NCBI GenBank assembly: GCA_030605565.1
Contig: JAUWIB010000065.1
Span: forward strand, 1 to 32,940
Reading direction: 5' to 3'
DNA length: 32,940 bases
Source of the DNA: a bacterium
Lineage (GTDB): Bacteria; Zixibacteria; MSB-5A5; GN15; FEB-12
Every line of letters starts with the position of its first letter. The first letter of the stretch is position 1. Made by a program: the position numbers and the translations under genes. Positions 1 to 7,417 of the stretch are shown in pieces. Under the pieces are notes generated by a model. That model was not told the origin of the DNA. It did no database searches and was given only the letters and a program-made list of their open reading frames with translations.

Positions 1-512
1 CAGGCCTGCTCTCATGCCTCAAACATTTCCCCGGCTTAGGCGCGGCGGTGGCCGACCCCCACCGAGAGACGCCGGTAGTCGACTACGATGAACTCATCTG
101 GCGCCAGCGCGAGATGATCCCGTTCGCTGCCGGGATAGAACGCGGCGCCGATATGGTGATGACCACACATCTGCGCATGCAAGCATTTGGAGGCGAGATC
201 GTGACCGGCTCCAGGAAGATCATTGACTCGTTGCTTCGACAGATGCTCGCCTTTGATGGTCCCGTGATTACCGACGATCTGACTATGGAGGGCGCGGCGG
301 CTCTGGGCAATATCGGCGAACGAACGGTGGCCGCCTTCAACGCCGGTCATGACATCCTGCTGTTCGGCCGTGACTACGAGGCGGCTATGAGAGCCTACGA
401 TTTCTTCTGTGATGCGGTCAATCGTGGCGATGTCGACCGAAGACAACTGCAGGCGTCGCTAAGTCGTGTCTCGGGAATCAAGTTCAAGCTGGACAGATCC
501 ACCGTGCGTTAG
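1..512 (+). CDS. nagZ: Beta-N-acetylhexosaminidase NagZ (GH3), C-terminal part; 5' end outside window
   Basis: The reading frame is open from base 3 and ends with TAG at 510-512, so 169 C-terminal residues are visible and the start is missing. It begins with GLLSCLKHFPGLG, which matches the GH3/NagZ signature KHFPGHG with the final His replaced by Leu. The following DPH keeps the His that serves as general acid/base in NagZ, and TDDLTMEGA further on carries the expected nucleophile Asp. NagZ removes GlcNAc from GlcNAc-anhydroMurNAc products of peptidoglycan turnover. The next gene, 11 bp downstream, is anmK, which acts on the anhydroMurNAc released, so the two form a recycling pair. The family assignment is strong. 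Cellular location cannot be judged without the N-terminus. Confidence 0.88.
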   Translation, partial: GLLSCLKHFPGLGAAVADPHRETPVVDYDELIWRQREMIPFAAGIERGADMVMTTHLRMQAFGGEIVTGSRKIIDSLLRQMLAFDGPVITDDLTMEGAAALGNIGERTVAAFNAGHDILLFGRDYEAAMRAYDFFCDAVNRGDVDRRQLQASLSRVSGIKFKLDRSTVR

Positions 513-523
513 TTCTATGAAGG

Positions 524-1750
524 ATGTGTCTGCCCCGAATAGTCAACCGAAAGCAACTGACCCTACTGGGTCTGAACTCCGGAACCTCGGCCGACGGACT
601 GGACATGGCGGTGGTGAAGATTCGACGGTCGACTCGCGGTGTAAGTGTGAAATACCTGACCGGATACGAACGGAAGTTCAGCGGTGCGCTACGAGACTTG
701 GTACATCAAGTGGCCGACTCCGATATGGTAACGCTGGAAGAATTGATCGAACTAGACAACCTGCTGGGGAACTTTTTCGGTCGAACGGCGCGGTCGTTTA
801 TCGAGCGGCTGGAACGCCGGGGAATAGAGGTTGACGTGGTAGCCTCACACGGACAGACGGTACGTCACCGGCCAAAGAAAGTTCGACGGCTGGGCAAGTG
901 GATCCACGGAACGATGCAGTTGGGTTCGCTTGATCGCATCGCTGCGGCCACCGATCGAGTCACCGTGGGTGATTTTCGGCAGGCGGATATCGCCGTGGGA
1001 AACGAAGGCGCCCCCATCACCACCGGCGCCATGCTGCGACTGTTTGCAGACAAACAGCACTCGCGGTTGATGGTTAACATCGGCGGCATGGCCAACTACT
1101 TCTATTCCCCGGCCAAAGATTCTCCCCTGGAAATGTCCGCTGCCGACTGTGGACCGGGCAACAGCCTGTGCGATCTCCTGAGCAGCCGCCTGTTTTCACA
1201 ACCTCACGACTCCGGTGGGCGCATAGCCACGTCCGGTCATGTCAACGACGAGTTGCTCGCTCTCCTGACGGCGGACGATTTCTTTTCCGACCGGATGGTA
1301 TCCACCGGTAGGGAACGTTTCGGCACTGCCAAGGCCGATTCGATTATCGCCTTCGGCCGACAAAATAAAATCGTAGGCCCTGACCTGATGAGGACGGCGG
1401 CGGAACTGACAGTATGGAGTATCGTTCGCAAGCTGCAACCTCTGGTAAATGGCGACCACACTCTGACAAATTTGTATTTGACCGGCGGTGGGCGACGAAA
1501 CATCTTCTTTGTACGACGGCTTGGGCAACTCCTGCCTGAGTTGACAATTCGTTTGGCCGATGAACTCGGATGCGATGCTGACTTCATCGAAGCGGCTGCT
1601 TACGCCGTGATGGGCGAGGCTTGTCTTCGGAGTGAAGCGCTGCCGGCGAAAACAAACAAGCAGGCGAGTCGGACGCGACCCGTTTTGGGAAGAATCGCAC
1701 AGCCTCCCTACCGGGGTATCCGAGTGTCGGCGATAAGGCGAAGAGGATGA
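524..1750 (+). CDS. anmK: Anhydro-N-acetylmuramic acid kinase
   Basis: AnmK hydrolyses the 1,6-anhydro ring of anhydroMurNAc and phosphorylates it with ATP to MurNAc-6-phosphate, returning cell-wall sugar to metabolism. The 408-residue product is close to family length. It shows GLNSGTSADGLD near residues 16-27 (phosphate-binding loop), ASHGQTVRH, VNIGGMANYFY, DCGPGNSLCD, a TGGGRRN motif in the C-terminal ATPase-like lobe, and a terminal EAAAYAVMGE segment, all in the family order. The ATG at 524 is the only sensible start, and the conserved GTS loop begins about 20 residues later. The upstream Shine-Dalgarno is weak, so translation may be coupled to nagZ. The stop overlaps the start of the SpoIID gene by 4 bp (ATGA), which supports one operon. 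Confidence 0.93.
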   Translation: MCLPRIVNRKQLTLLGLNSGTSADGLDMAVVKIRRSTRGVSVKYLTGYERKFSGALRDLVHQVADSDMVTLEELIELDNLLGNFFGRTARSFIERLERRGIEVDVVASHGQTVRHRPKKVRRLGKWIHGTMQLGSLDRIAAATDRVTVGDFRQADIAVGNEGAPITTGAMLRLFADKQHSRLMVNIGGMANYFYSPAKDSPLEMSAADCGPGNSLCDLLSSRLFSQPHDSGGRIATSGHVNDELLALLTADDFFSDRMVSTGRERFGTAKADSIIAFGRQNKIVGPDLMRTAAELTVWSIVRKLQPLVNGDHTLTNLYLTGGGRRNIFFVRRLGQLLPELTIRLADELGCDADFIEAAAYAVMGEACLRSEALPAKTNKQASRTRPVLGRIAQPPYRGIRVSAIRRRG

Positions 1751-3012
1751 CCTTGAAAAGGATGGTTCGAATGATTGCCCGTATCGGAACAGCGGTGCTG
1801 GTTGTTGCTCTGGTCTTCAGTTGCGCTACCGTGCCCATATTGAGGGATGAGAGTTCGTCCAATGTTATGCGCGTGCCGTTCGTGCGGGTGTTGCTGGACG
1901 AGAGCCAGATGGAAATCACAATCCGGGCCGACCGCCAGTTCGCTATCGAGTGTCTTCAGGGCGGTCAGCAGGAAGTTTACTATTCCAACCAGCCGGTCAC
2001 TATTATCAACCAGCGACGGACGCTCACTGTTGAGGACCATAATGGCACCCCCCTGAGAGAGGGACTCGACGAGGTCAACATCATTCCCCGTGGCGCCGGC
2101 AATCGGCTGCAACTGGACCGCTATCGATACCGCGGCATTATGAAACTGTTGCCGACGGGACAAACGGTCCAGTTGATCAATATCGTGTATATGGAAGATT
2201 ACCTGCGCGGAGTGGTTCCACCCGAGATCGGAAATCGCACCGACAGTGAAATCGAGGCGGTCAAGGCTCAGGCGGTGGCGGCGCGCACCTATGCTCTGGC
2301 TCATCTGCAGCAGTATCCTGCTGAACAATACGATATGAAATCGAGTATCATGGATCAGATCTACCAGGGGATGACGGTAGAAAACAGACTGACCAATCGT
2401 TCTATCGATGCCACCGCCGGACAGGCGATCACTTTCGATGAAAAGTTCATTAACGCCTACTACCACTCCACCTGCGGCGGTATGACCGACGATATCGAAA
2501 GCGTCTGGGACCGCAAAGAGACGCCCTATCTAAAAGCTGTGGAAGACTCCGGCGCCTGCTCCTGGTCGAAGTACTACACCTGGCGCGAGGTCTTCACCGA
2601 GCAACAGTTGCGGGGACGGATTGAGCAGTATCTGTCCAGTGATCGCGGTCGTGATTTGGTGATCGGACGCATAACCGGTGTTGAATTGTCGGAGCGCACA
2701 CCCGGCGGAAGAGTGATGACACTTATCGTGAGAACGGCCAGGGACAATTACCGGTTCAAAAAGGATCGTATCAGGTGGGTAATCGGACGCACCTCCAATC
2801 CGGACTTGATCTTACCGTCGGATCGGTTCGACGTGGTGATTGGTCGCGATGCCTCCGGGCAACTCGCATCGGTCACCTTCAAAGGGCGGGGGTATGGACA
2901 CGGGGTCGGCATGTGCCAATGCGGCGCCATCGGGCTGGCCCGGCAAGGATGGTCGTTTGACAAAATCCTGAAACACTACTACACCGGTGTTGATGTAGGA
3001 AAGATATACTGA
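1747..3012 (+). CDS. SpoIID/LytB-domain lipoprotein (putative lytic transglycosylase)
   Basis: The 421-residue protein begins with basic residues and a hydrophobic stretch ending in VFSC, a plausible lipobox with Cys26, so it is probably a lipoprotein. A central region carries YLRGVVPPEIG (the Glu near residue 160 aligns with the catalytic Glu of SpoIID) and AVKAQAVAARTYA. These are followed by STCGGMTDD and, at the C-terminus, GRGYGHGVGMCQCGA and a GW..ILKHYYTG tail, all diagnostic of SpoIID/LytB. In Bacillus SpoIID cleaves peptide-stripped glycan strands and leaves anhydroMurNAc ends. No sporulation gene is nearby, and SpoIID-domain lipoproteins also occur in non-sporulating Gram-negatives. 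The 4-bp overlap with anmK and the nearby nagZ suggest that it produces the anhydro-sugars those enzymes recycle. That link is inference. Confidence 0.92.
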   Translation: MTLKRMVRMIARIGTAVLVVALVFSCATVPILRDESSSNVMRVPFVRVLLDESQMEITIRADRQFAIECLQGGQQEVYYSNQPVTIINQRRTLTVEDHNGTPLREGLDEVNIIPRGAGNRLQLDRYRYRGIMKLLPTGQTVQLINIVYMEDYLRGVVPPEIGNRTDSEIEAVKAQAVAARTYALAHLQQYPAEQYDMKSSIMDQIYQGMTVENRLTNRSIDATAGQAITFDEKFINAYYHSTCGGMTDDIESVWDRKETPYLKAVEDSGACSWSKYYTWREVFTEQQLRGRIEQYLSSDRGRDLVIGRITGVELSERTPGGRVMTLIVRTARDNYRFKKDRIRWVIGRTSNPDLILPSDRFDVVIGRDASGQLASVTFKGRGYGHGVGMCQCGAIGLARQGWSFDKILKHYYTGVDVGKIY

Positions 3013-3053
3013 GTCCACGTCGGATGGCACGACCGATAGTGGCGTCAGTGGGT

Positions 3054-4502
3054 ATGAAGATGCAGCGCTTATTGCTCTTGATTTTCTGTTTATTGGTCGG
3101 CGGCGTGAGCAACGCCGCTCAACACGCTTACACCGTAGGTCTCAGCGGCGGTCTGTCACGGTTGACCGGTGATGATGCCAACTATTTTCCGTTCCAGAGG
3201 AGCTATGGATTGGAATTCCAGTATCTTCTCAATGATTTCTGGCGGTTGCACTTCGATCTGTCACGCCACAGTATAAACAACGATACCCTGGGCTACGCCA
3301 AGCTTACGCTGGGTAGTAATTACCAGCACACCTCCGCACGGTTTATAGCCACCAGGCTGGGTGTCATGGCTGCTCGGCGCCTGTGGATGCAGGACTACAA
3401 ATGGCGCCTCTGGGCCGGGGTCGGGGGTGGGCTGATGGTCTGGAGGGTGTTGGACCCAAACACCGGCGGAAAACTACAGGTGCCCGGCGTCCACGATGCC
3501 ATAATTGACTTTGCCGCCACCGAACTGTTCGTGGGAGGGCAGACAACTTTGCAATGGGCGGTCAGCGAACGATGGTCATTCAACTGGCGTCTGCGGGCCG
3601 ACTACCTGATAGGGTTAGGAGCAGAGTTCTCCGATGAGGTCACATCGTCGCGCGGGAGGATCATGCCATCGGTAATGATCGCCGTGGGGTATTCATTCGG
3701 GCTATCGAAAGTCTCGTGGAGATCGGAGGAGAGTTGGTTGATCACACCCGGTGAGTTGCCGCCGGACCCGCCCGGTCAGGCTACCGATGGCGACGGCGAT
3801 GGTGTCCCTGATGAGTCCGATCGTTGTCCAGGCACACCATCCGGTTTGCAGGTTGATAGATTCGGTTGTGCCTCCGACTCCGACGGCGATGGGGTACCGG
3901 ACAACCTCGACGACTGCCCTCAGACCGGGTTTCGCGCCCGCAATTTCGTCGATATCCACGGCTGCCCGACTGATTCCGATTTCGACGGAGTCCCTGACTA
4001 CCTTGACAAGTGCCCCAACAATCCAGTGGGCGCAGCGGTCGATGACATCGGCTGCCCGCTCGACACCGACAGCGACGGAGTCCCGGACGGGCTGGACGAT
4101 TGCCCTAACACCCTCTATGGGGTGCAGGTTGATCCCAACGGTTGTATCGATCTCTCCATGTTGTCCGAGGCGATGGTACTGAACATCGACTACGTGCCCG
4201 GCTCGTTCGAGATTGATCCCCATAGTCGCGAGCGACTGAAGAAACTGGCCTTGATGCTCAGCTTTGTGCCGGCCGTCCGACTTGAAATCAACGGTTACAC
4301 CGACAACATCGGAACCGCCCTCTCCAACCGAGAGTTATCCCAAAAGCGCGCCAACCGCGTGCGTGATTTCCTGGTGACTCAGGGAATCAACCACAATCGC
4401 ATCAAAGTGTTCGGTCGGGGTGAAACCAGTTTTGTTGCCTCCAACCAGACCGCCAATGGAAGAGCCGCAAACCGAAGGATAGAAATCGTCTTTTTTGAAT
4501 AG
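3054..4502 (+). CDS. OmpA-family outer-membrane protein with thrombospondin type 3 repeats
   Basis: From ATG 3054 the product has a classic signal peptide (MKMQRLLLLIFCLLVGGVSNAA). An in-frame ATG at 3024 adds ten unhelpful residues, and neither start has a strong Shine-Dalgarno. About 200 residues of beta-rich sequence, probably a membrane beta-barrel, come next. Four Asp-rich thrombospondin type 3 repeats follow at about residues 245-362 (DGDGDGVPDESDRCP, DSDGDGVPDNLDDCP, DSDFDGVPDYLDKCP, DTDSDGVPDGLDDCP), which are expected to bind calcium. The last 110 residues form an OmpA/MotB-type peptidoglycan-binding domain with INGYTDNIG, LSQKRANRVRDFL and GRAANRRIEI. The protein likely ties the outer membrane to the wall. 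It follows the peptidoglycan genes in the same orientation. Confidence 0.9.
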   Translation: MKMQRLLLLIFCLLVGGVSNAAQHAYTVGLSGGLSRLTGDDANYFPFQRSYGLEFQYLLNDFWRLHFDLSRHSINNDTLGYAKLTLGSNYQHTSARFIATRLGVMAARRLWMQDYKWRLWAGVGGGLMVWRVLDPNTGGKLQVPGVHDAIIDFAATELFVGGQTTLQWAVSERWSFNWRLRADYLIGLGAEFSDEVTSSRGRIMPSVMIAVGYSFGLSKVSWRSEESWLITPGELPPDPPGQATDGDGDGVPDESDRCPGTPSGLQVDRFGCASDSDGDGVPDNLDDCPQTGFRARNFVDIHGCPTDSDFDGVPDYLDKCPNNPVGAAVDDIGCPLDTDSDGVPDGLDDCPNTLYGVQVDPNGCIDLSMLSEAMVLNIDYVPGSFEIDPHSRERLKKLALMLSFVPAVRLEINGYTDNIGTALSNRELSQKRANRVRDFLVTQGINHNRIKVFGRGETSFVASNQTANGRAANRRIEIVFFE

Positions 4503-4514
4503 TCAGAGCCAGTT

Positions 4515-5066
4515 ATGGAATGGGGATACCTTTTAGACAATCCACTTGACCAACGCCACACTGTTTACGCTGTGGTGGTGCTGCTACCCGAACGTCTGGA
4601 ACAAGCCGTGGCGCCGTTGCGTGAGCGGTACGATCCCCTTTACAACCTGATCAGTCCGCATATTACACTGATCTACCCGTTTGAGTCGGATCGACCGCTG
4701 GACGAATTGACGGCTATTATCCGTGCGGAAGCGGATGCGCTCGCACCGGTACCACTGAAGTTGAGCTCCATCGGTGATTTCTACCCCCGTATTCCAAAGA
4801 TTTATTGGAACGTAGAGAAAAACGACCAGTTTTGCGAACTCTACTACCGTCTCTATTCACGGCTGGGTGTCCCCATACCTTACAAGAATTATCAGCCTCA
4901 CGTAACCGTGGCGCGTGAGATATCGATGCACCGAGTGCTCCTGGTCAAGGAGAAGATTATCGACTATCTGCCGGATGAGTCGTTCGAGATCTCAGCCATC
5001 GACATGATTACGCCCTTGCCCGGCGGTAAGTGGGTTTCGGTGCGCACCTTCCCTTTGACGGAATAG
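4515..5066 (+). CDS. 2H phosphoesterase superfamily protein (2'-5' RNA ligase-like)
   Basis: The 183-residue protein carries the two signature motifs of the 2H superfamily: PHITLIYPF (His49, Thr51) and, about 80 residues later, QPHVTVAR (His129, Thr131). The paired HxT motifs form the active site of LigT, YjcG and cyclic-phosphodiesterase relatives, which act on 2',3'- or 2',5'-linked phosphoesters in RNA or nucleotides. The exact substrate cannot be read from the sequence. There is no signal peptide, so it should be cytoplasmic. It starts 12 bp after the OmpA gene and could share its transcript. The next gene is convergent. Confidence 0.82.
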   Translation: MEWGYLLDNPLDQRHTVYAVVVLLPERLEQAVAPLRERYDPLYNLISPHITLIYPFESDRPLDELTAIIRAEADALAPVPLKLSSIGDFYPRIPKIYWNVEKNDQFCELYYRLYSRLGVPIPYKNYQPHVTVAREISMHRVLLVKEKIIDYLPDESFEISAIDMITPLPGGKWVSVRTFPLTE

Positions 5067-5083
5067 CGCCCAGCCGGCGCCAC

Positions 5084-5114
5084 AAAAAAAGAAGCGACCG
5101 GGTGGGGTCGCTTC
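5084..5114 (-). terminator. Intrinsic terminator of the tetraheme cytochrome gene
   Basis: Perfect 9-bp arms (GAAGCGACC at 5091-5099 and its complement at 5106-5114) enclose a 6-base loop. On the minus strand the hairpin is followed by a run of seven T, read as AAAAAAA at 5084-5090 on the + strand. It lies just downstream of the minus-strand cytochrome stop. The + strand side has no T-run. Confidence 0.8.
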
Positions 5115-5137
5115 ACAAACAGTGGCACGCACGCGCC

Positions 5138-5689
5138 TTATTTTCCGCCTTCTTCCTTGGCTTCTTCCTTGGTTTTCACCGCGTGAACCTCTCCCTTGCG
5201 CTCGGCAAACTTGAACTCCTTGAAGTTCGCGTTACCTTCTTTGGTATGGCAGCGAACACAGTCCTTTTCCACCGGATGAATCAGCCCGGCTTCAATGGCC
5301 ATCTTTCTTTGCTTCTCAGGGTCAGCCGCCCATTTCTTTTTGTTCATTATCTTGGGAGACTTGAAGTCTTTGCCCGGACCATGACAGGCCTCGCACTCTA
5401 CGTTTTCAATAACAGTACCGTCGGCCAGCTTGCCGGTGATATGACATGTTACACATTCCGGCTTCTTCTGCTCCTCGGCCGACAGTTTGCCAAATGTCGT
5501 GGCGTGTTCGGTCTCCAACCAGGCGGCGTGAACATCATTGTGGCAAATCCCACATTTCTTGGCGCCCACATACTCATGGGTGGCTTCTTTCTTGGCCTCT
5601 TTCTTGGCCGCTTCCTCAGCCGGCAACGTACCGGTCAGGAGGAAGGCCAGTGAGGCGAAAAGGATGACAATGATTGAAAGTTTACGCAT
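5138..5689 (-). CDS. Secreted tetraheme c-type cytochrome (cytochrome c554-like)
   Basis: The 183-residue protein has a signal peptide (MRKLSIIVILFASLAFLLTG, cleavage likely before AEEAAKK) and a Lys/Ala/Glu-rich linker. Four CxxCH heme-binding motifs follow: CGICH (46-50), CVTCH (79-83), CEACH (99-103, followed by GPG) and CVRCH (144-148). The YVGAKKCGICH start with a CEACHGPG motif is typical of the cytochrome c554 / multiheme family. It probably works as a periplasmic electron carrier. No partner oxidase or reductase is visible, so donor and acceptor are unknown. The C-terminus is a charged Lys/Glu tail. A good Shine-Dalgarno (AAAGGA) sits 8-9 bases upstream of the ATG on the minus strand. 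It is a single gene, convergent with the 2H phosphoesterase and with its own terminator. Confidence 0.88.
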   Translation of the reverse strand: MRKLSIIVILFASLAFLLTGTLPAEEAAKKEAKKEATHEYVGAKKCGICHNDVHAAWLETEHATTFGKLSAEEQKKPECVTCHITGKLADGTVIENVECEACHGPGKDFKSPKIMNKKKWAADPEKQRKMAIEAGLIHPVEKDCVRCHTKEGNANFKEFKFAERKGEVHAVKTKEEAKEEGGK

Positions 5690-5747
5690 GCTTGTAATCC
5701 TTTCTGTCAGTTTTTCGTTTCATATTGGTTTATACATATACTTGAGC

Positions 5748-5775
5748 TATTTAGTCCTACTAAAACCGCTGCCAA
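5748..5775 (-). promoter_or_regulatory. Candidate sigma70-type promoter for the cytochrome gene
   Basis: On the minus strand TTGGCA (5770-5775) is followed after 16 bases by TAAATA (5748-5753), about 50 bases before the cytochrome start. The match is fair but short motifs in AT-rich DNA are common, so this is tentative. Confidence 0.3.
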
Positions 5776-5894
5776 GATATTTGGTGCGGCATCTCAGGTC
5801 AAGTCATTTGCGCCTCGGCAGGACAAAAAACCAGCCAAATCAAGAATTCGCTTGCCTCTGTTTGGAGAATTAGGTAGACTTCCAGCGAGGTAGT

Positions 5895-7106
5895 ATGAAA
5901 ATCCTGATTCTGACCCAACATTTTCCGCCTGAAAAAGGGGCGGTCAGGCGTCTTTATGAGTTCGCTCGGTATTTCGTTCAGAACGGTCTGGACGTGTCGG
6001 TGATGACCGCGATTCCCAATTATCCGGACGGGATCGTGCCGCCGGCCTATCGTGGCAAGTTCTTCTGCGCCGAAGAGATGGACGGAATCAAGGTGTACCG
6101 AAGCTGGGTCTTGCCGGCCTCCAATTCACAACCGACCAAAAGGATGGTCGGATTTATCACCTTTCTCATAACGACCCTGATAAACTCGTTCAGGGTCAAG
6201 ACTAAATTCGATCTCGTTCTGGCTTCGACACCACCGGTAACGACGCCGGTAGTGGGTTGGCTCCTGAGTAAAATCAACCGCTGTCCGTTTGTCATCGAAG
6301 TGCGTGACTTGCAGCCGGAGTCCGGTGAAGAGTTCGGTAATCTCAACCAATCGCTGTTTACGCGGACGGTTCGCAGGATCATCCATGCGCTCTACCATAA
6401 GGCGGACAGAATAGTCTCCGTTACCGACGGTATCTCGACTTATCTGGAGGCGATCGGAATCCCGCGAACCAGGATGGCCACTATCAAATCCGGGGTCGGG
6501 CGGGAATTTATCAACGCCGATTCCAATGGCATCCGCGGAAAGTTCGGCTGGGACGAGAAGTTCCTGGTTTTATACTCCGGCACGCTGGGTTGGGTGCGGC
6601 CGTTTGAGACGGTCATAGAAGCGGCCCGACAACTGGTCGATCAGCCGGATATCCACTTCGTTTTCCTGGGTGATGGACAGAAGAAGTCCGCGCTTGAAAA
6701 CATGGTGCGTGATTACGGACTTAAGAATGTCAGCCTGATAGGCATGCAGCCACTGGAAAATATCCCGTATTTCCTGAAGGCGGCCGACGTCTTGCTCGAA
6801 TGTCTCAAGGAAGTAAGTGTCGCTAAGATGGCTTTCCCCTCAAAAATGTTCGAGTACATGGCCTCCGGTCGGCCGGTGGTGTTTGGATCCCGCAAGGGTG
6901 AAGCTATCGACGAACTCAGGCTCGCCGGCGGCGCACTCACCTATCCGTCGGATTCACCGGAGGAGTTGCGGGATCTGATTCTGAAGCTGAAGAACGGCAC
7001 TATCGACCGCGAGGAACTTGGCGGCAAGTATCGCGATCATATCGTTGCGCACCATCAGCGTGAGTCCTGGGCGCAGCAGTATCTAACCTTTTTGAAACAT
7101 ATCTGA
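5895..7106 (+). CDS. Glycosyltransferase family 4 (WbuB-like)
   Basis: The 403-residue protein is a GT-B fold retaining glycosyltransferase. The N-terminal Rossmann domain opens with MKILILTQHFPPEKGAVRRL, followed by LASTPPVTTPVVGWLL and VIEVRDLQPES, which resemble WbuB-type enzymes of polysaccharide biosynthesis. The C-terminal nucleotide-sugar domain shows YSGTLGWVRPFETVIEAA, FVFLGDGQKK, NVSLIGMQP and PSKMFEYMASGRPVVFG. It has no signal peptide and should act at the cytoplasmic face of the inner membrane on a lipid-linked or nascent glycan. The sugar donor cannot be inferred. The GAGG in GCGAGGTAGTATG supports ATG 5895. It is isolated: no flippase, polymerase or other transferase lies next to it. 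Confidence 0.88.
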   Translation: MKILILTQHFPPEKGAVRRLYEFARYFVQNGLDVSVMTAIPNYPDGIVPPAYRGKFFCAEEMDGIKVYRSWVLPASNSQPTKRMVGFITFLITTLINSFRVKTKFDLVLASTPPVTTPVVGWLLSKINRCPFVIEVRDLQPESGEEFGNLNQSLFTRTVRRIIHALYHKADRIVSVTDGISTYLEAIGIPRTRMATIKSGVGREFINADSNGIRGKFGWDEKFLVLYSGTLGWVRPFETVIEAARQLVDQPDIHFVFLGDGQKKSALENMVRDYGLKNVSLIGMQPLENIPYFLKAADVLLECLKEVSVAKMAFPSKMFEYMASGRPVVFGSRKGEAIDELRLAGGALTYPSDSPEELRDLILKLKNGTIDREELGGKYRDHIVAHHQRESWAQQYLTFLKHI

Positions 7107-7113
7107 TTTTCTC

Positions 7114-7247
7114 GGGTGTCCACACCCAACGACTTCCCACATAGATCCCAAGCCGTACTGCAACCGATGTTTGAATTTTCGTGGTCGGTGTACGTCCTCG
7201 TGCGCCGACTCGAGGGAAGGTTTGTGCCCGACGGGTCTTCAGACCCG
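7114..7247 (+). repeat. Three intergenic hairpin repeats in the 311-bp gap before the VWA gene
   Basis: The gap 7107-7417 holds no convincing gene. Hairpin 1: GGGTG (7114-7118) and CACCC (7123-7127) around TCCA. Hairpin 2: GTCGGTG (7184-7190) and CGCCGAC (7203-7209) around the 12-base loop TACGTCCTCGTG. Hairpin 3: CGGGTC (7232-7237) and GACCCG (7242-7247) around TTCA. The same loops recur elsewhere in the window with different but still complementary stems, so they belong to a dispersed hairpin family. Confidence 0.7.
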
Positions 7248-7417
7248 GAGGTAAACCGCTGCCAGGCGCGGGACCTGAAGATCAACCCGCCCCGGCCAAT
7301 GAATACTGATGGCCGCAACTCCCAGACTAAACATTTCCGGGAAGAAAGACGTCTCTATGTTGTATCCCCTCCAGAAGACAGTTGTAATTCTCATACACCC
7401 ACTTAAGGAGGTGGATT

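Noticed and set aside
7116-7406. 96-codon + strand ORF between the glycosyltransferase and VWA genes
   Set aside because: No ribosome site, it runs across two or three hairpin repeats, and the product looks random.
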